From Lachnospiraceae bacterium (lineage in GTDB: Bacteria > Bacillota_A > Clostridia > Lachnospirales > Lachnospiraceae), in contig QXWX01000082.1 of the NCBI GenBank assembly GCA_009911175.1, positions 1 to 30,190 on the forward strand: a stretch of 30,190 nucleotides of DNA. Direction: 5' to 3'. The notes below the pieces were generated by a model, which had not been told where the DNA came from, did not search any database, and was given only the letters and a program-made list of their open reading frames with translations. Position numbers and translations under genes: made by a program. Below are positions 1-7,935 of the stretch, piece after piece (the stretch's first letter is position 1; each line of letters opens with the position of its first letter).

Positions 1-285
1 ATGGTTTCTTCCCCACCTGAAAGCATTGGAAACACCGAATCTACGGGCTTTTCCAATGTCGGCAACGCGCCGGAGGGGCAGGGAAAAACGGGGATAAATC
101 GTTGCTTATGGTCTGACTGGCTGCAAATTGCAACATATCCAATCCAATGAAAAGTTGTTAAAAGAGGGAATGGATATACGTAACCGCAGCTACATCAGTC
201 GAATGCCTTGTGACAAGAGGAAAAGCACCATGAAGGGTAACGATATATTTTCTAAAAGTACCTGTGGACAAAGGAGCTGGTAGAG
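1..285. other. Upstream region, no supportable gene
   Basis: No convincing gene is visible. A 49-codon open frame runs from the first base to about 150, but its composition does not look coding. A second open stretch on the same strand ends at a TAG just before loaP and could be a decayed gene remnant. The region holds inverted repeats. CATTGGAAA (24-32) can pair with TTTCCAATG (50-58), and part of the same left arm can also pair with TCCAATG at 143-149. GCAACG (62-67) can pair with CGTTGC (100-105). These could be leader RNA structure ahead of the antiterminator genes. A promoter for loaP must lie here or upstream, but no clear -35/-10 pair was identified. Confidence 0.35.
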
Positions 286-792
286 ATGTGGTATGTGATA
301 CAGACGAAAACAGGCCAGGAAGAGCCCATGCGGCAGCGTGTGGAAAAAATGCTTCCGGTGGATTCCTATGAGGACTGCAAGGTTCTGTATTATATAAAAA
401 AGAAAAAATATCTGGGCCAGTGGCATGAGGAGCGGGAGCGCCTCCTGCCGGGATATATGTTTCTCATAACAAACGACCCGGAACCTGTTTCAAAAGCTCT
501 GAACCGGATGACAGAATTTACCAGGCTTCTTGGAACTGGCAGCAGCTTCTGCCCGATCCGCCCGGAAGAGGAGGAGCTTCTGATTCGGCTGACCAACGGG
601 AAGGATGAGATTGGGATGTCCTATGGAGTTATCGAGAAAGGAAATCTGAAAGTTAGATCCGGGGTCTTGACCGGGATGGAATCCAGGATCAAGAAGATTG
701 ACAGGCATAAGCGCAAAGGGTTTCTCAGTATGCGGATTGATGATCAGGAGAAGCTCGTAGGCGTGGGCCTGGAAATCACGGAGAAGAGCTGA
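286..792 (+). CDS. loaP: LoaP/NusG-family transcription antiterminator (first of two)
   Basis: A 168-residue NusG paralog. The N-terminal NGN domain starts with MWYVIQTKTGQE and contains the family signature LLPGYMFL near residues 52-59, followed by a segment resembling the RLLGTG turn of NusG proteins. The C-terminal part (about 115-168) has the length and pattern of a KOW domain, with IKKIDRHKRKGFLSM replacing the usual basic KOW core. LoaP proteins are known to make RNA polymerase resistant to terminators in long polysaccharide and antibiotic operons of Firmicutes. The start ATG has AAGGAG at 271-276, nine bases upstream. It is followed one base after its stop by a second, divergent paralog. 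The family call is firm; LoaP versus another specialised NusG is inferred from the locus. Confidence 0.88.
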   Translation: MWYVIQTKTGQEEPMRQRVEKMLPVDSYEDCKVLYYIKKKKYLGQWHEERERLLPGYMFLITNDPEPVSKALNRMTEFTRLLGTGSSFCPIRPEEEELLIRLTNGKDEIGMSYGVIEKGNLKVRSGVLTGMESRIKKIDRHKRKGFLSMRIDDQEKLVGVGLEITEKS

Positions 793-793
793 T

Positions 794-1297
794 ATGTGGT
801 ATGTCATACAGGTCTACACCGGCAAGGAACTGGAGATCGCCCAGCAGTGCCGCGACAGGGTGGCGGATGAGGGCGAGGATGTGTTCGTTCCGCTGGCGGA
901 ACGGTGGACAAAGATCCGCGGGGAGAGGACACTGATCACGTCGAGGCTATTTCCGGGGTATGTGTTTATTGAGACGAATAGGATTGAGGATTTCCATAAA
1001 CGGCTGAACCGGATTTATGCGATGACAAGGGTGCTCAGAACCGGGGATGAAATGACGCCGATTCAGAAGGAAGAGGAAGAGTATCTGAGGAAGCTGGGCG
1101 GGGATGAGCATGTGGTGAAGTACTCGGAAGGGTATATCGAAGGGGATAAGCTAGTGGTGACTTCGGGGGCGCTGAAGGATTTTGAAGGGAAAGTTAAAAA
1201 GATCTTGAGGCATAAGAGGTTGGTGGTGATGGAGTTTTCATTACTGGGTCAGACTGTGGAAGTTACATTGGGATTAGGAGTTATTAAAAAAATTTAA
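794..1297 (+). CDS. loaP: LoaP/NusG-family transcription antiterminator (second of two)
   Basis: A 167-residue NusG paralog starting MWYVIQVYTGKELEIA, with SRLFPGYVFIET (about residues 50-61) as the NGN signature and a KOW-like C-terminus containing GALKDFEGKVKKILRHKR. It begins one base after the stop of the first paralog, and GGAG at 780-783 serves as ribosome site, so the two are co-translated. This copy keeps the more canonical LoaP features (RTGDEMTPI and the FEGKVKKI core). It is the better candidate for the active antiterminator of the downstream polysaccharide operon. The expected role is binding to the elongating polymerase, possibly recruited through an RNA hairpin in the leader, to read through terminators such as the one at 1579-1618. 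The family call is firm; target specificity is inferred. Confidence 0.9.
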   Translation: MWYVIQVYTGKELEIAQQCRDRVADEGEDVFVPLAERWTKIRGERTLITSRLFPGYVFIETNRIEDFHKRLNRIYAMTRVLRTGDEMTPIQKEEEEYLRKLGGDEHVVKYSEGYIEGDKLVVTSGALKDFEGKVKKILRHKRLVVMEFSLLGQTVEVTLGLGVIKKI

Positions 1298-1632
1298 TGC
1301 GATACGATTAAGAATAAACAGAGAATTATTACAAGAATTTTACATGAAGTTATGGAATGCATTTGACGTTTCGCGCGCTATGCAGGAGATAACGGACAAA
1401 ATGATTTGCCTGCCAGTATAAAATTAAAATTGTACCGGTATGGCGAAGCATACTTATTTTGGGGTATATACTTTAAAATTTGTTGAAAGAATTAGCAAAT
1501 TCATCCATATCTTTCACAAATAAAGTGATGATTCTAGAATTTACTGAAAACTAAATTTAATAATATAGAAATAATAATAAAAACAGCAGCTATGGAATTT
1601 TCCATAGCTGCTGTTTTTAGGAAAGAATTAAA
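1298..1632 (+). promoter_or_regulatory. Leader region between loaP and the polysaccharide operon
   Basis: This 335-base gap holds no gene. It is AT-rich and ends in the intrinsic terminator described separately. A weak promoter-like pair is present: CGGACA at 1393-1398 and TATAAA at 1417-1422 with an 18-base spacer. That would start a leader RNA of about 200 bases that includes the terminator. A TTGACG at 1363-1368 has no good -10 partner. The arrangement (antiterminator genes, leader, terminator, first biosynthetic gene) is what is expected for a LoaP-controlled operon. The promoter itself is uncertain, and I could not pick out a convincing LoaP recruitment hairpin. Confidence 0.4.
1579..1618 (+). 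terminator. Strong intrinsic terminator ahead of the first biosynthetic gene
   Basis: A near-perfect inverted repeat with 19-base arms (1579-1597 and 1600-1618), core CAGCAGCTATGGAA paired with TTCCATAGCTGCTG, a very tight loop, and a final run of five T. The right arm ends one base before AGGAAAG (1619-1625), the ribosome site of the sugar transferase at 1633. The hairpin can therefore act as a transcription terminator and may also affect ribosome access. Lying inside the leader rather than after the operon, it is best read as the attenuation point that the LoaP proteins upstream overcome. Confidence 0.85.
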
Positions 1633-2421
1633 ATGAATAGAAAGTGGAAAAGAATATTTGAAATTGGTGCTGTTCTTTTGGGAATATATATCACATTGGA
1701 CACAATAGCAAAGAATAGGATTGAGGCAACAGATATTGATTCAGATAATCCTTATATAAAGAATGAGGAAAGCAGTGAAAAATATAATATAGTACAGAAT
1801 ACATATGAGGGCAAGGTAAAGCTGATTTTGGATAAATTATTGGCTTTCGTTGGATTAATAGTGCTGAGTCCATTGTATGGACTGATATCACTTGCGATTT
1901 ACATAGATAATCCAGGACCTGTATTCTTTACACAGAAACGTGTTGGCAAGGATAAGCATTTTTTCTATTTGCATAAATATCGTTCCATGTGTATGTCTAC
2001 ACCTCATGATGTTCCAACCCATCAATTGAAAAATCCTGAAAAATATATCACTCGTGTCGGTCGGGTGCTGCGAAAGACAAGTTTAGATGAATTGCCTCAG
2101 ATTTGGGATATCTTCCGTGGAAAAATGAGCATCATAGGACCACGCCCTGCACTGTGGAATCAGAAAGATTTAATAGACGAGAGAGAAAAGTATGGTGCGA
2201 ATGCAGTCTTTCCAGGGCTTACCGGGCTTGCGCAGATTAAAGGCAGAGATGAATTGGAAATTCCAATCAAAGCGCAATATGATGGAGAATATGTGAAGAG
2301 GCTGAAACAGGAGAGTATAAAAGCATTTACTTTTGATGTGAAGTGTTTTATTGGAACTGTGATTAGCGTTTTGAGGCATGACGGTGTTGTCGAAGGTGGA
2401 ACAGGAATTTTGACTAAATAA
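1633..2421 (+). CDS. Initiating phosphoglycosyl transferase (bacterial sugar transferase family)
   Basis: A 262-residue monotopic phosphoglycosyl transferase that transfers a sugar-1-phosphate from a UDP-sugar to undecaprenyl phosphate, starting the repeat unit at the inner membrane face. The family core is complete. It has a re-entrant membrane helix at about 67-90, then NPGPVFFTQKRVGKDK (93-108), the LDELPQ segment carrying the catalytic Asp152-Glu153 pair, MSIIGPRPAL (165-174) and PGLTGLAQIKGRDE (194-207). An extra hydrophobic segment (about 9-25) and an acidic linker precede the core, which short PglC-like members lack. AGGAAAG at 1619-1625 sets the start. It is the first gene behind the leader terminator. 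The sugar it attaches cannot be read from the sequence. Confidence 0.92.
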   Translation: MNRKWKRIFEIGAVLLGIYITLDTIAKNRIEATDIDSDNPYIKNEESSEKYNIVQNTYEGKVKLILDKLLAFVGLIVLSPLYGLISLAIYIDNPGPVFFTQKRVGKDKHFFYLHKYRSMCMSTPHDVPTHQLKNPEKYITRVGRVLRKTSLDELPQIWDIFRGKMSIIGPRPALWNQKDLIDEREKYGANAVFPGLTGLAQIKGRDELEIPIKAQYDGEYVKRLKQESIKAFTFDVKCFIGTVISVLRHDGVVEGGTGILTK

Positions 2422-2520
2422 TAGTGGACGTTTAGATATTATTATATATGGATACAGTATGAGCTGGTGACAGATTATACATCAGAAAAAAAGAGTATGT
2501 GCAGAAAAGGAAGAAGAAAA

Positions 2521-3768
2521 ATGCCTACAATATTGATACACGAAGTACATGATATGTGGCCGGCAACTTTAGTTGAGATTGGCGGAATGTCAAGAAAGCA
2601 TCCATTTGTTTGGGCAATACAGAAAGCAGAGGATAGTGCATATAGAACCTGTGATGAGTTGATTTCACTCCTTCCATATACAAAAAGGTATATGAAAAGG
2701 CATGGGCTGGCAGAAGAAAAGTGGCATTATATCCCGAATGGAATCATTGAAGGCGAATGGAAGTCCAAAGAAGCAATTCCTAAAAAGCACGAAAAAGTAT
2801 TGAATTCCCTAAAAGAAGAAGGAAAATTCATAGTCGGTTACTTTGGAGGACATGCATTAAATAATGCTTTGGATATATTGCTTGATGTAGCGAAAAATTG
2901 CGAAGATAAAGAAACTGTTTTTGTTTTGGTAGGGGATGGAGTCGAGAAGAAGAGATTGATGGCTAGGAAAAAAGATGAGAATATTGATAATGCGATTTTC
3001 CTCCCGGCAGTACCTAAAAAAAGCATTCCGACTCTGGTAAATTATTATGACTGCATCTATATGGGGGCACATGAAACGACATTGTATCGTTTTGGAATTA
3101 GTTTTAATAAAATGTTTGACTCTATGATGTCAGGAAAACCGGTGATTCTCAGCGTTACGGCTCCTTCAACATTAATTAAAGACTTTAATTGCGGTTATAC
3201 GGTAGAGTCTGGGGACATTGCAGGTATTTGCAGTTCTATAAAGAAAATCAAAGAGATGCCGGATCAGGAACGCGCAGAGATGGGGGAGAGGGGCAGACAG
3301 GCAGTAAAAGACCATTTTTTGTATAGGGATTTGAGTAGAAAAGCAGCTGATTTGTTTGGAGAAGGTAAAAAAAATATTGTATTAATCAATCACTATGCAG
3401 GGTCGCCGGAAATGGGGATGAGTTTTCGAACATACTATATGGCCAGAGAGTGGGTCAAAATGGGACATCGTGTAGATATTATAGCTGCGGATTATTCTCA
3501 TTTAAGAAGAAAAAATCCATCTCCTAAAAAAGACTTTCAAACAGAGAATATAGATGGGATTACTTATCATTGGATTCATACGAATCGATATGACGGAAAT
3601 GGCATAAAACGTGCGATGACGATGTTTGAATTTGTCGGTAAATTATGGCTTCATGCGAGGCGGATTATAAAGGAATGCGCTCCAGATGTAATTATTACGT
3701 CTTCTACATATCCTCTGGATACTTTTGCAGGTCAGAGAATCAGATATCTCAGTAATCAGAGAAGATAA
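2521..3768 (+). CDS. Circularly permuted GT4 (WbuB-like) glycosyltransferase
   Basis: The protein (415 residues from ATG 2521) carries both parts of one GT4 glycosyltransferase in reversed order. Residues 2-280 match the later part of WbuB-type enzymes: LIHEVHDMWPATLVEIGG, the SLLPYTKRYM segment, HYIPNGI (about 70-75), FIVGYFGGHA and the nucleotide-sugar-binding region FGISFNKMFDSMMSGKPVI. Residues 283-412 match the beginning of such enzymes (NIVLINHYAGSPEMGMSFR to STYPLDTFAGQRIR). Together they make about one full-length enzyme. ATG 2521 is chosen over the upstream GTG at 2467 because AAAGGAAG (2506-2513) precedes it and homology starts there. GT-B folds have adjacent termini, so a permuted enzyme could fold. 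Alternatively this is a rearranged, inactive remnant of two genes. A short frame after the stop (to about 3840) may be debris. Confidence 0.75.
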   Translation: MPTILIHEVHDMWPATLVEIGGMSRKHPFVWAIQKAEDSAYRTCDELISLLPYTKRYMKRHGLAEEKWHYIPNGIIEGEWKSKEAIPKKHEKVLNSLKEEGKFIVGYFGGHALNNALDILLDVAKNCEDKETVFVLVGDGVEKKRLMARKKDENIDNAIFLPAVPKKSIPTLVNYYDCIYMGAHETTLYRFGISFNKMFDSMMSGKPVILSVTAPSTLIKDFNCGYTVESGDIAGICSSIKKIKEMPDQERAEMGERGRQAVKDHFLYRDLSRKAADLFGEGKKNIVLINHYAGSPEMGMSFRTYYMAREWVKMGHRVDIIAADYSHLRRKNPSPKKDFQTENIDGITYHWIHTNRYDGNGIKRAMTMFEFVGKLWLHARRIIKECAPDVIITSSTYPLDTFAGQRIRYLSNQRR

Positions 3769-3875
3769 AAGCCATTGTTCAGATTTATGATACGCAGTCA
3801 GTTTATATATAAGAAACTTTCGCAATATGCAAAGGAGTAAATTGGCTGTAGTGATGATAAAAGGAGATACGTGAA

Positions 3876-5192
3876 ATGAAAGAAGAATTGCTTAAGAAAA
3901 TCAAGAATAGAGAAATCGTAGCCGGAGTAGTTGGGCTTGGTTATGTTGGGCTTCCGTTAGCGGTAGAAAAGGCAAAAGCAGGATTCAAAACAATTGGCTT
4001 TGACGTTCAATCATCAAAAGTTGATATGGTGAATCAAGGGCATAATTATATAGGTGATGTGGTTGATTCGGATTTGGCTGATTTGGTCAATACAGGACTG
4101 CTTAGCGCAACTACTGATTTTTCGTTTATAAAAGATGTAGATTTCATAGCAATCTGTGTACCGACACCGCTTGACGAACATCAGGAGCCAGATATCAGTT
4201 ATGTTAAAAATTCGGTTACGGAACTTTCGAAGTATCTGACATCAGGAACGATGGTAGTCTTGGAATCGACAACTTATCCTGGAACAACAGAGGAATTAAT
4301 TAAACCGATTTTGGAACAAGGATCCGGGCTTCGATGCGGCCTGGATTTTTACTTGGGATTTAGTCCGGAGAGAGTAGATCCGGGAAATCTGATATACAAA
4401 ACGAAAAATACTCCGAAAGTTGTAGGTGCCTGCAGTTCAGACGGTGCAGAGGTCATCAGCACAATGTATCGGGCTGTTCTGGATGGTGAAGTATTTACAG
4501 TTTCCTCTCCGTCAGTAGCAGAAATGGAAAAAATATTAGAGAACACATATCGGAATGTAAATATAGGACTGATTAATGAAATAGGCCGATTATGCAACGA
4601 GATGGGAATCTCTGTCTGGGAAGTGATTGATGCCGCAAAGACAAAACCGTATGGCTTTCAACCTTTTTATCCAGGACCAGGGCTTGGAGGACATTGTATT
4701 CCGCTTGACCCGTATTATCTCACATGGAAAGCAAGAGAATATGGTTTTCACACAACATTGATTGAGAACTCTATGGTCATTAACGATGGACAACCCGAAT
4801 ATTGTGTGGAACGGGCAATGCACATCTTAAACCGTCACAAGAAAGCGATGAACGGTGCAAGGATTTTGATGCTTGGTGTATCGTATAAAAATGATATAGA
4901 CGATTACAGAGAATCTCCGGCTATCCGTGTAATGAAAGAATTACAGAATGTTGGAGCAAATGTGGAATATTATGATCCATGGGTTCCAGAGTTCAAAAAT
5001 ATGTATGGACAAAGCGGTAAGAGTATTGAGAATTTGACTCCAGAGACTGTGACTGAATATGATCTAGTCATAGTAACGGCAGCGCATCACAATGTAGATT
5101 ATGAAATGGTACAGAAAAATGCGAAAGCAATCTTTGATACAAAAAATGTTATGAAGGAAATAAAAGAACGCAATAACATTGAGGTGCTTTGA
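3876..5192 (+). CDS. wbpA: UDP-N-acetylglucosamine 6-dehydrogenase, WbpA type
   Basis: A 438-residue UDP-sugar dehydrogenase that oxidises C6 of a UDP-N-acetylhexosamine to the uronic acid with two NAD+. It has a Rossmann motif GVVGLGYVGLPLA (17-29), VPTPLDEHQEPD near 95-106, ESTTYPGTTEE (130-140), GFSPERVDPGN (161-171), the MEKILENTYRNVNI helix with Lys219, and the catalytic Cys274 in GPGLGGHCIPLDP. AAGGAG at 3861-3866 supports the start. The next genes are WbpB- and WbpD-like and a WbpE-like aminotransferase lies at 12729. The substrate is therefore most likely UDP-GlcNAc, feeding UDP-2,3-diacetamido-2,3-dideoxy-glucuronic acid as in the Pseudomonas aeruginosa Wbp pathway. A UDP-ManNAc dehydrogenase (WecC/EpsD) is the less likely alternative. 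Confidence 0.92.
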   Translation: MKEELLKKIKNREIVAGVVGLGYVGLPLAVEKAKAGFKTIGFDVQSSKVDMVNQGHNYIGDVVDSDLADLVNTGLLSATTDFSFIKDVDFIAICVPTPLDEHQEPDISYVKNSVTELSKYLTSGTMVVLESTTYPGTTEELIKPILEQGSGLRCGLDFYLGFSPERVDPGNLIYKTKNTPKVVGACSSDGAEVISTMYRAVLDGEVFTVSSPSVAEMEKILENTYRNVNIGLINEIGRLCNEMGISVWEVIDAAKTKPYGFQPFYPGPGLGGHCIPLDPYYLTWKAREYGFHTTLIENSMVINDGQPEYCVERAMHILNRHKKAMNGARILMLGVSYKNDIDDYRESPAIRVMKELQNVGANVEYYDPWVPEFKNMYGQSGKSIENLTPETVTEYDLVIVTAAHHNVDYEMVQKNAKAIFDTKNVMKEIKERNNIEVL

Positions 5193-5223
5193 CAATGAAA
5201 AAAATAACTGGGAGGAGAATAGG

Positions 5224-6297
5224 ATGAGATATGCATTAATTGGCTGTGGAAGAATATCAGTGAATCATATTGCGGCGGCAAAAAGCAATCATCTGGAATT
5301 TGTGGGGCTCTGTGATATTGATCAGGAGATGCTAAGGGATAAAGCACTGAGATTTAAACTGGATGCGGTACCTCAATATTTGGATTATCATAAAATGCTG
5401 GAAACGGAAAAACCAGAACTCGTGGCAATTGCCACGGAATCAGGCAAGCATGCGCAGATTGCTTTGGATTGCATAGAGGCCGGATGTAATCTCATTATTG
5501 AAAAACCGATTGCATTATCCATTGCTGATGCGGATGCAATTATAGATAAGGCAAAAGAAAAGAGGGTAAAAGTTTGCGCAAGCCATCAGAACCGTTTCAA
5601 TAAATCCATTCAAAAAATTCGTCAGGCATTGGAAGAGGAACGTTTTGGCCGGATGTTTTATGGAACAGCTCATATACGTTGGTGCAGAGATGCTCAATAT
5701 TATTCAAAGGCAAAATGGCGGGGAACCTGGGAGCAGGATGGAGGCGCATTGATGAACCAGTGCATCCATAATATAGATCTTTTACGTTGGATGATGGGGG
5801 ATGAAATTGAAGAAGTCGTGGGGATGACAGACAGACTGAACCATGATTATATCGAAGCAGAAGATTTGGGGATCGCACTTATCAGATTTAAGAATGGGTC
5901 CTATGGAATTATAGAGGGAACCACAGATTTATATCCGAGAAATTTGGAGGAGACGCTTTATTTATTCGGAGAAAAAGGCACTGTTAAGGCAGGCGGGGAA
6001 AGTGTAAACCGAATTGAAGAATGGAGATTCTCAGATGGATTGGATAAATCAGAAGAAATCATTGCCGAATTTGCAGAGAATCCTCCAAACGTCTATGGAT
6101 TTGGTCATACACCGCTATATGCTGACATCATTGATGCAATTCAACAGGACCGTGAACCATATGTGAATGCTGAAGCAGGAAAAAGAGCCTTAGAACTTGT
6201 GCTTGCTATTTATAAGTCAGCATCAGAAGGAAAATCTGTTAAATTACCTTTAGAAAACTGCGGTACGTTAGATTTTAAGGATCGGTTTATAAAATGA
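5224..6297 (+). CDS. wbpB: Gfo/Idh/MocA oxidoreductase, WbpB-like UDP-GlcNAcA 3-dehydrogenase
   Basis: A 357-residue NAD-dependent sugar oxidoreductase. The N-terminal Rossmann domain opens with [13 protein letters not shown] (4-16). EKP (93-95) supplies the conserved catalytic lysine, and [15 protein letters not shown] (173-187) supplies the substrate His182 and Asp185. In the Wbp pathway this enzyme oxidises C3 of UDP-GlcNAcA to the 3-keto sugar that the WbpE aminotransferase uses. The frame is open upstream to a TTG at 5179, but ATG 5224 is preferred: GGGAGGAG at 5210-5217 lies just ahead and the Rossmann strand begins there. It ends overlapping the next gene by four bases (ATGA). The assignment rests on family and neighbours. 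Confidence 0.9.
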   Translation: MRYALIGCGRISVNHIAAAKSNHLEFVGLCDIDQEMLRDKALRFKLDAVPQYLDYHKMLETEKPELVAIATESGKHAQIALDCIEAGCNLIIEKPIALSIADADAIIDKAKEKRVKVCASHQNRFNKSIQKIRQALEEERFGRMFYGTAHIRWCRDAQYYSKAKWRGTWEQDGGALMNQCIHNIDLLRWMMGDEIEEVVGMTDRLNHDYIEAEDLGIALIRFKNGSYGIIEGTTDLYPRNLEETLYLFGEKGTVKAGGESVNRIEEWRFSDGLDKSEEIIAEFAENPPNVYGFGHTPLYADIIDAIQQDREPYVNAEAGKRALELVLAIYKSASEGKSVKLPLENCGTLDFKDRFIK

Positions 6298-6809
6298 AGA
6301 ATTATTATGTTCATCCTTCGAGTTATATAGATGACAATGTTGAAATAGGAGAAGGAACAAAGATATGGCATTTTTGCCATATACAGTCAGGAGCAAAAAT
6401 CGGGGTGAGCTGTACTCTGGGGCAAAACGTGAATGTTTCCAATAATGTGGTCATTGGAGATTTTTGTAAAGTGCAGAACAATGTATCCATTTATGAAGGG
6501 GTTGAGCTGGAAGATGGAGTATTTTGCGGACCATCCTGTGTATTTACGAACGATCTGACACCCAGAGCAAGGTTTCCAAAAGGCAATGCCGGTTATAAAA
6601 AGACAGTTGTGAAAGAGGGAGCCAGTATTGGGGCGAATGCCACGATCGTATGCGGACATACAATTGGGAGGTTTGCCATGGTTGCTGCCGGTGCGGTGGT
6701 TACCAGGGATGTTCCGGATTATATGCTGGTGGCTGGCGTTCCAGCAAAGGTGATAGGAAGCGTGGATGAAGAGGGAAATCAGAAAGAGAGAAGAAAGAAC
6801 AGGGATTAA
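6294..6809 (+). CDS. wbpD: Hexapeptide-repeat N-acetyltransferase, WbpD-like
   Basis: A 171-residue left-handed beta-helix acyltransferase starting [21 protein letters not shown], with [15 protein letters not shown] and repeated hexapeptide turns to about residue 155 ([51 protein letters not shown]). This closely follows WbpD/WlbB proteins, which acetylate the 3-amino group of UDP-GlcNAc3NA using acetyl-CoA. It overlaps wbpB by ATGA, so translation is coupled. It is somewhat shorter at the C-terminus than the roughly 190-residue relatives, ending in a charged tail ([10 protein letters not shown]). The beta-helix and the active-site region appear intact. Confidence 0.9.
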   Translation: MKNYYVHPSSYIDDNVEIGEGTKIWHFCHIQSGAKIGVSCTLGQNVNVSNNVVIGDFCKVQNNVSIYEGVELEDGVFCGPSCVFTNDLTPRARFPKGNAGYKKTVVKEGASIGANATIVCGHTIGRFAMVAAGAVVTRDVPDYMLVAGVPAKVIGSVDEEGNQKERRKNRD

Positions 6810-6810
6810 A

Positions 6811-7899
6811 ATGCGGATTCTATTCTTATCAGCAGCAAATAGTGCGCATACCGTTCGCTGGGTTAATTCAATCGCAGATAGAGGACATGAAGTGATTCTC
6901 GTGTCACAAAAAGACCACAGGGTTGAAATGGATTGGATTTCGACCAAAGTAAAGACAATATACCTGCCTGTAAAAGGAAAAAAAGGATATTATCTTAATG
7001 CGTTTTTTTTAAAAGTTATATATATGTTGGAGCATGTTGATGTGGTTAACGCCCATTATGCCAGCGGATACGGTACTTTAGCGCGTATTGCAAGACTGCC
7101 GGATGTATTGCTGTCAGTATGGGGGAGCGATGTTTATGAGTTCCCATATGAAAGCAGAACAAAGGAAAAGATATTGAAAAAAAATCTCAATTATGCAGCA
7201 CTTATTGCATCAACCAGCTATTGTATGGCAAGACAAACGGAAAAAATAATTGGGAAAAGGGAAATGGTTATCACCCCCTTCGGAGTTGATACTGAAAGAT
7301 TTAGAAAATATGCTGAAAAAAAGAATGGCTGCTTTACCATAGGAAGTGTGAAAACATTGTCGTCCAAATATGGAATTGACATGATTATTAAAGCTTTCTA
7401 TCTTTTTTCGGATCAATTGGATGATATAGAAGATGTTCAATTGGTTATTTTTGGGGAAGGAAGTCAAAGAAACGAGCTGGTGCACCTCTGCAAAACACTC
7501 GGCATTATGGAAAAGGTTCATTTTGAAGGATATATACCGAATACTCAGGTTCCGGACGCCTTGAATGAAATGGATATTATCTGCTTTGGAAGCAAACAAG
7601 AAAGCTTTGGCGTGGCAGCGGTTGAGGCAATGTCGTGCAGTATTCCGGTTATAGCAACGAAAGCAGCTGGTTATAAAGAGGTAGTGGAGGACGGAAAGAC
7701 TGGTTATCTTGTTTCTTATGGAGATACGGAAACAATGGCCGCTTATATGCTAAAGCTATATCGCGATAAAGGATTACGTGATGAAATAGGACGTAATGGA
7801 AGGAATAGAGTAGAAAAACTCTATGATTGGAATCAATGTGTTGATACGATGATCCATTCATATATGAAAATAAAAACAAAAGATAAGCATACTATATAA
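6811..7899 (+). CDS. GT4 family glycosyltransferase
   Basis: A 362-residue GT-B glycosyltransferase. The N-terminal domain has MRILFLSAANSAHTVRWVNS, HYASGYGTLARI (82-93) and VWGSDVYEFP (103-112). TPFGVDTERF (155-164) leads into the C-terminal domain. There FGEGSQR binds the nucleotide and ESFGVAAVEAMSCSIPVIAT (264-283) is the conserved E-x7-E region of retaining GT4 enzymes. It should add one sugar to the lipid-linked repeat unit in the cytoplasm. The open frame extends to 6766, inside wbpD. ATG 6811 is preferred because homology starts there, one base after the wbpD stop, with a weak AGGG at 6801-6804. Donor and linkage cannot be read. Confidence 0.9.
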   Translation: MRILFLSAANSAHTVRWVNSIADRGHEVILVSQKDHRVEMDWISTKVKTIYLPVKGKKGYYLNAFFLKVIYMLEHVDVVNAHYASGYGTLARIARLPDVLLSVWGSDVYEFPYESRTKEKILKKNLNYAALIASTSYCMARQTEKIIGKREMVITPFGVDTERFRKYAEKKNGCFTIGSVKTLSSKYGIDMIIKAFYLFSDQLDDIEDVQLVIFGEGSQRNELVHLCKTLGIMEKVHFEGYIPNTQVPDALNEMDIICFGSKQESFGVAAVEAMSCSIPVIATKAAGYKEVVEDGKTGYLVSYGDTETMAAYMLKLYRDKGLRDEIGRNGRNRVEKLYDWNQCVDTMIHSYMKIKTKDKHTI

Positions 7900-7935
7900 G
7901 AGTACTATCAATACTTCATAAAAATGGAGGTAAGG

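Noticed and set aside
1363..1393. TTGACG at 1363-1368 as a sigma-A promoter
   Set aside because: No acceptable -10 hexamer lies 16-18 bases downstream; the later CGGACA/TATAAA pair is only marginally better.
6387..6947. Minus-strand open frame (186 codons) across wbpD and the next glycosyltransferase
   Set aside because: It spans two well-supported plus-strand genes and shows no domain features.
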